Assembly (NCBI GenBank): GCA_036897485.1
Contig: JAYMTF010001893.1
Span: 1 to 20,755 of the forward strand
Length of the DNA stretch: 20,755 nt
Direction of reading: 5' to 3'
From: Pelargonium nanum
Taxonomy: Eukaryota; Streptophyta; Magnoliopsida; Geraniales; Geraniaceae
Part shown: positions 18,501 to 20,755 of the stretch, in pieces
How positions within the stretch are numbered: the stretch's first letter is position 1
Layout: every line of letters begins with the position of its first letter
Program-made: the position numbers and the translations under genes
Notes under the pieces: generated by a model
What the model was told of the DNA's origin: nothing
What the model saw: the letters and a program-made list of their open reading frames with translations, nothing else
The model's database searches: none

Positions 18501-20755
18501 CACTCTTATTGCCAAAAAGGCCTTGACTAGCGTTTCCTTAGTAGCGAGCCTATTCGAACCTTTGTCCACGGATCTTAAAGCGCAACGCTTTTGTATTTTC
18601 GTACGGAATTAAAGGTATTTGGTCTTATTTATAAACGGGTCATTTTTAGGTTTAGGTTTTTGCTTTGGAAACTACTTACTGACTTGGTGTACCCCTTTTA
18701 GAGCCAGACCTGTCGTTTGGAGCTTAGTCTTCTGTAGTTGAGTCACTTCCTTTGATACCCTTATTCATAACTTGTATCTTATGCCTAATACCCATACCTA
18801 TCTGTATAGCAAGACTCTTAGAAGGGATTCTGGACAAATAAAGGACTACCTAGAGCTCCATATACAATTCCTTGTAACAAGAAATCTTTAAATAACCAAA
18901 CAAAGTATAGCTTCTCAAGCAACTCCTAGATCAAGAACCCGTGGGTCCTACTCTTACTTTTTGACATATAACATATAATGTACAGGAACATTCTAGTTTC
19001 GAGCTTTTCCTTTTATACCATCATCCCAGACAAGGTATCTAATATTACTTTTGTACTTACGAACTGAGAAAATACTCTTTTTCGAGACTAATTCTATTTT
19101 TAAACTCCCCTACACCCCTCGTAAAATCAAAACCCTGTAAAGGAGGAGCAGAATAGCTTATGGTAAATTAAAGGACCAAAAATGGCATACAAAGAACCCA
19201 TAAGTTAGAATTATCATTTATGCCAAATGGATCCTACAAAAACCCGTATTTCACTACTTTAAATTGATTACATACTGTTCGAAAGGCTTATACAATCCGT
19301 AGATCGCTTATTTATATTATGAAAAAGTATCCAGTAAAGCCGAACGAAGGGGTTCTTAAGTATATTTTTATTGGATGTTATACTTAACCAGGCAAAGCTT
19401 TCATGCATCTCCGAACTAGGGAAATCTAAGTTAATAGCTTTAGGCAAGACACAGACACTGTTTTTAATTAAGGGCTCTACAGGTGGTTACCCTGATTGGG
19501 GGTAATCGAGTAGTCTCAAGGCGCCCTTCTCAGACATAAGTTTATCAATTATTATAAATTTCCGAGAGTCTATCTGCACTTCTTGAAATACTTTTTTGCT
19601 TAGTTTATTATATGCTACCTTAGGTTTTTAAAATGGGAGAGGGTTCTTATATATAAGTTATTTCGGTTTTGGTTGACATTAGAATCCCTGAATTAAGGGA
19701 GCTTATTATACTAAAAATAAGAATGGAGTTACTTAACAAAAAGCTTGATCTAAAAGTCTGTACTAATAATGGTGGACTAATCTCTAGATGTTTAAGCTAT
19801 TTGTCAGGTAAGGAAAGCCTTATTCTATTGGTTTTTAGGGTAGGTAGTACAGTATTTCTTATACACATATATTATTACAGGTTATAGCCAGACTATAAAG
19901 AATGATGAGCTTTGTAAAATAAGCTAAAACTGCTAACTAATTTATCATATAATAATGTAAAGCACAAGATCTGTAAGAGTATTGCAAACAAGGACAATAA
20001 GCCAAAGAGGTCCCTACTTGTACGAAAAAGGTCCCTATCAACTGGTTTTGAACCAACGTAATTAAGTATCTGGTTACTAATCTATTTAGTGATTTTAGAT
20101 CTACGACAAGTAACTTTAAATATTGTACTTATATTTTGGAGCATAAGTAAAAAATGCATTCGCGTTTGGAAAACTAAATAAATATTTGATCCCCGAGTTA
20201 GGCAAACACCTAGAATTTTCTGAGTTTGAACACCCTTTTTGTTTCGATATCGTGAGAGTTAAGAGTTTAGCTTCGAGTTTCTACTACCAAATAAAATTAG
20301 TAGTACAGGAGCCTCTAAATCTTTTTTTAGTTAGCTCACCAGCCGTATGAATCTCTTTATAGCTTATAGGATTTGGGGCGATAAAAAATATCTAAAGGGG
20401 TCTGCGTCCAGATGGATTTAAACAGTCTCTTTTTGAGCTGCTGGCCCGCCCCCTGATTCCGAGCTTCCTCAGCAAGAAAGGAATTGCTAATTAAACTAAG
20501 TACTCTTGGTACTCTTGCTAAAAAGGTTTTTTACGCGTTATTTATTACAGATATATATACCACACTTAAAAATTCTTTAATAAATCGGAATATTTCTAGT
20601 ATATCATGTAATATATCCCCTGTTACAGGGCTCTTTAAAGATAAAATTCTTTACTTAAGTTAAGCTGAAAACAGAGACGAAAACCTTAAGGGGGCATTCC
20701 TGGCTGTATTACTCAGACTCACTTCGAGAGGCTAGCTTTAGCTAGAAACCTGTAC
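18501..20755. other. Non-coding AT-rich stretch with minor hairpins
   Basis: No gene is supported. A short CpG-dense patch (seven CpG in 18,541-18,606) contains AAAGCG-CAA-CGCTTT (18577-18591) and the palindrome CGTACG (18600-18605). TTACCC/GGGTAA pairs at 19488-19505. AGGTCCCTA is repeated at 20008-20016 and 20029-20037. Beside the second copy, the minus strand shows a T-arm-like stem-loop (20041-20057), but the rest of a tRNA is absent. The 72-codon frame at 19,669 (TTG start) is within chance. Confidence 0.45.

Larger units (their letters stand above)
1..20755. other. AT-rich, gene-poor block with RIP-like dinucleotide pattern
   Basis: No reading frame in the window exceeds 111 codons, close to the maximum expected by chance at about 35% G+C, and stops are dense in all six frames. 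Hand counts show TpA above ApT: 16 against 12 in 9,001-9,120, 18 against 13 in 17,161-17,340, and 31 against 20 in 15,421-15,540. CpA+TpG against ApC+GpT is 8/15, 15/18 and 5/16 in the same stretches. CpG is not depleted (18,541-18,606 has seven). Known biology: RIP in ascomycetes turns CpA into TpA on both strands and gives this pattern, whereas CpG methylation decay would remove CpG instead. Inference: a decayed nuclear repeat block of a fungus. A large organelle genome remains possible. Confidence 0.5.

Noticed and set aside
19669-19887. 72-codon plus-strand frame, Leu/Ile-rich
   Set aside because: TTG start and no recognisable family. It looks mildly protein-like but cannot be separated from chance.
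20008-20037. AGGTCCCTA direct repeat as a target-site duplication
   Set aside because: Only 12 nt lie between the copies, too little for an inserted element.
20034-20105. Minus-strand T-arm (GTTGG, TTCAAAA, CCAGT) suggesting a tRNA
   Set aside because: The T-arm folds, but no anticodon arm, D-arm or matching 5' acceptor strand could be placed.
20401-20460. Minus-strand TTTAAATCC with GC-rich flanks, tRNA-like at first sight
   Set aside because: The T-stem is mismatched and no cloverleaf could be drawn.
1-20755. LTR retroelement or other virus-like fossil
   Set aside because: I found no paired long terminal repeats and no recognisable reverse transcriptase, integrase or capsid motif. Heavily decayed fragments cannot be excluded.

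Overview
This 20.8 kb window is an AT-rich (about one third G+C by eye), gene-poor stretch in which I can support no intact protein-coding gene and no intact RNA gene. The longest reading frames on either strand are about 60-111 codons. That is what chance gives in 20 kb of this composition, several of them begin only at TTG, and none carries a recognisable domain. The base pattern is odd: TpA exceeds ApT in every stretch I counted, CpA and TpG are mostly below ApC and GpT, and CpG is not depleted. That combination is the usual mark of repeat-induced point mutation (RIP) in filamentous ascomycete fungi, so my first guess is an AT-rich, repeat-derived block of a fungal nuclear genome. A long non-coding stretch of a large organelle genome (for example a big fungal mitochondrial DNA) is the main alternative, suggested by many tiny purine-run/pyrimidine-run palindromes and by one organelle-type tRNA relic. 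The organism cannot be fixed from this window.

Layout. 1-5,870: featureless AT-rich DNA with scattered hairpins, including a perfect 12-bp inverted repeat at 2,066-2,091. 5,876-5,946: a tRNA-Asn(GUU)-like relic with correct 3'-half geometry but a 5' half that does not fold. 5,950-8,450: a strongly A-rich then T/C-rich island with a short GC-rich core (6,559-6,717, close to half G+C). 8,450-12,180: featureless, with short palindromes. 12,180-13,400: a second A-rich block. 13,400-15,050: a T-rich block with a group of mutually exclusive G/C-run stems (13,485-13,567) and a long frame free of TGA (14,004-14,897). 15,052-16,905: the one clearly structured element. 16,906-20,755: featureless, with minor hairpins.

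The structured element is a diverged tandem array, about 1.85 kb long with units of about 0.46 kb. Each unit has an X module of about 155 bp, an extremely G-poor and TpA-rich spacer L, and a K module that reads as lysine/alanine/serine/threonine-rich peptide. Each of the three X copies holds an exact GTAAGT followed 53-59 nt later by a CAG, with a shared AACCTYCY tract between them. This has the size and shape of a filamentous-fungal spliceosomal intron. The simplest reading is a small intron-containing gene that duplicated in tandem and then decayed, with the RIP-like pattern strongest in its spacers. I do not recognise the family.
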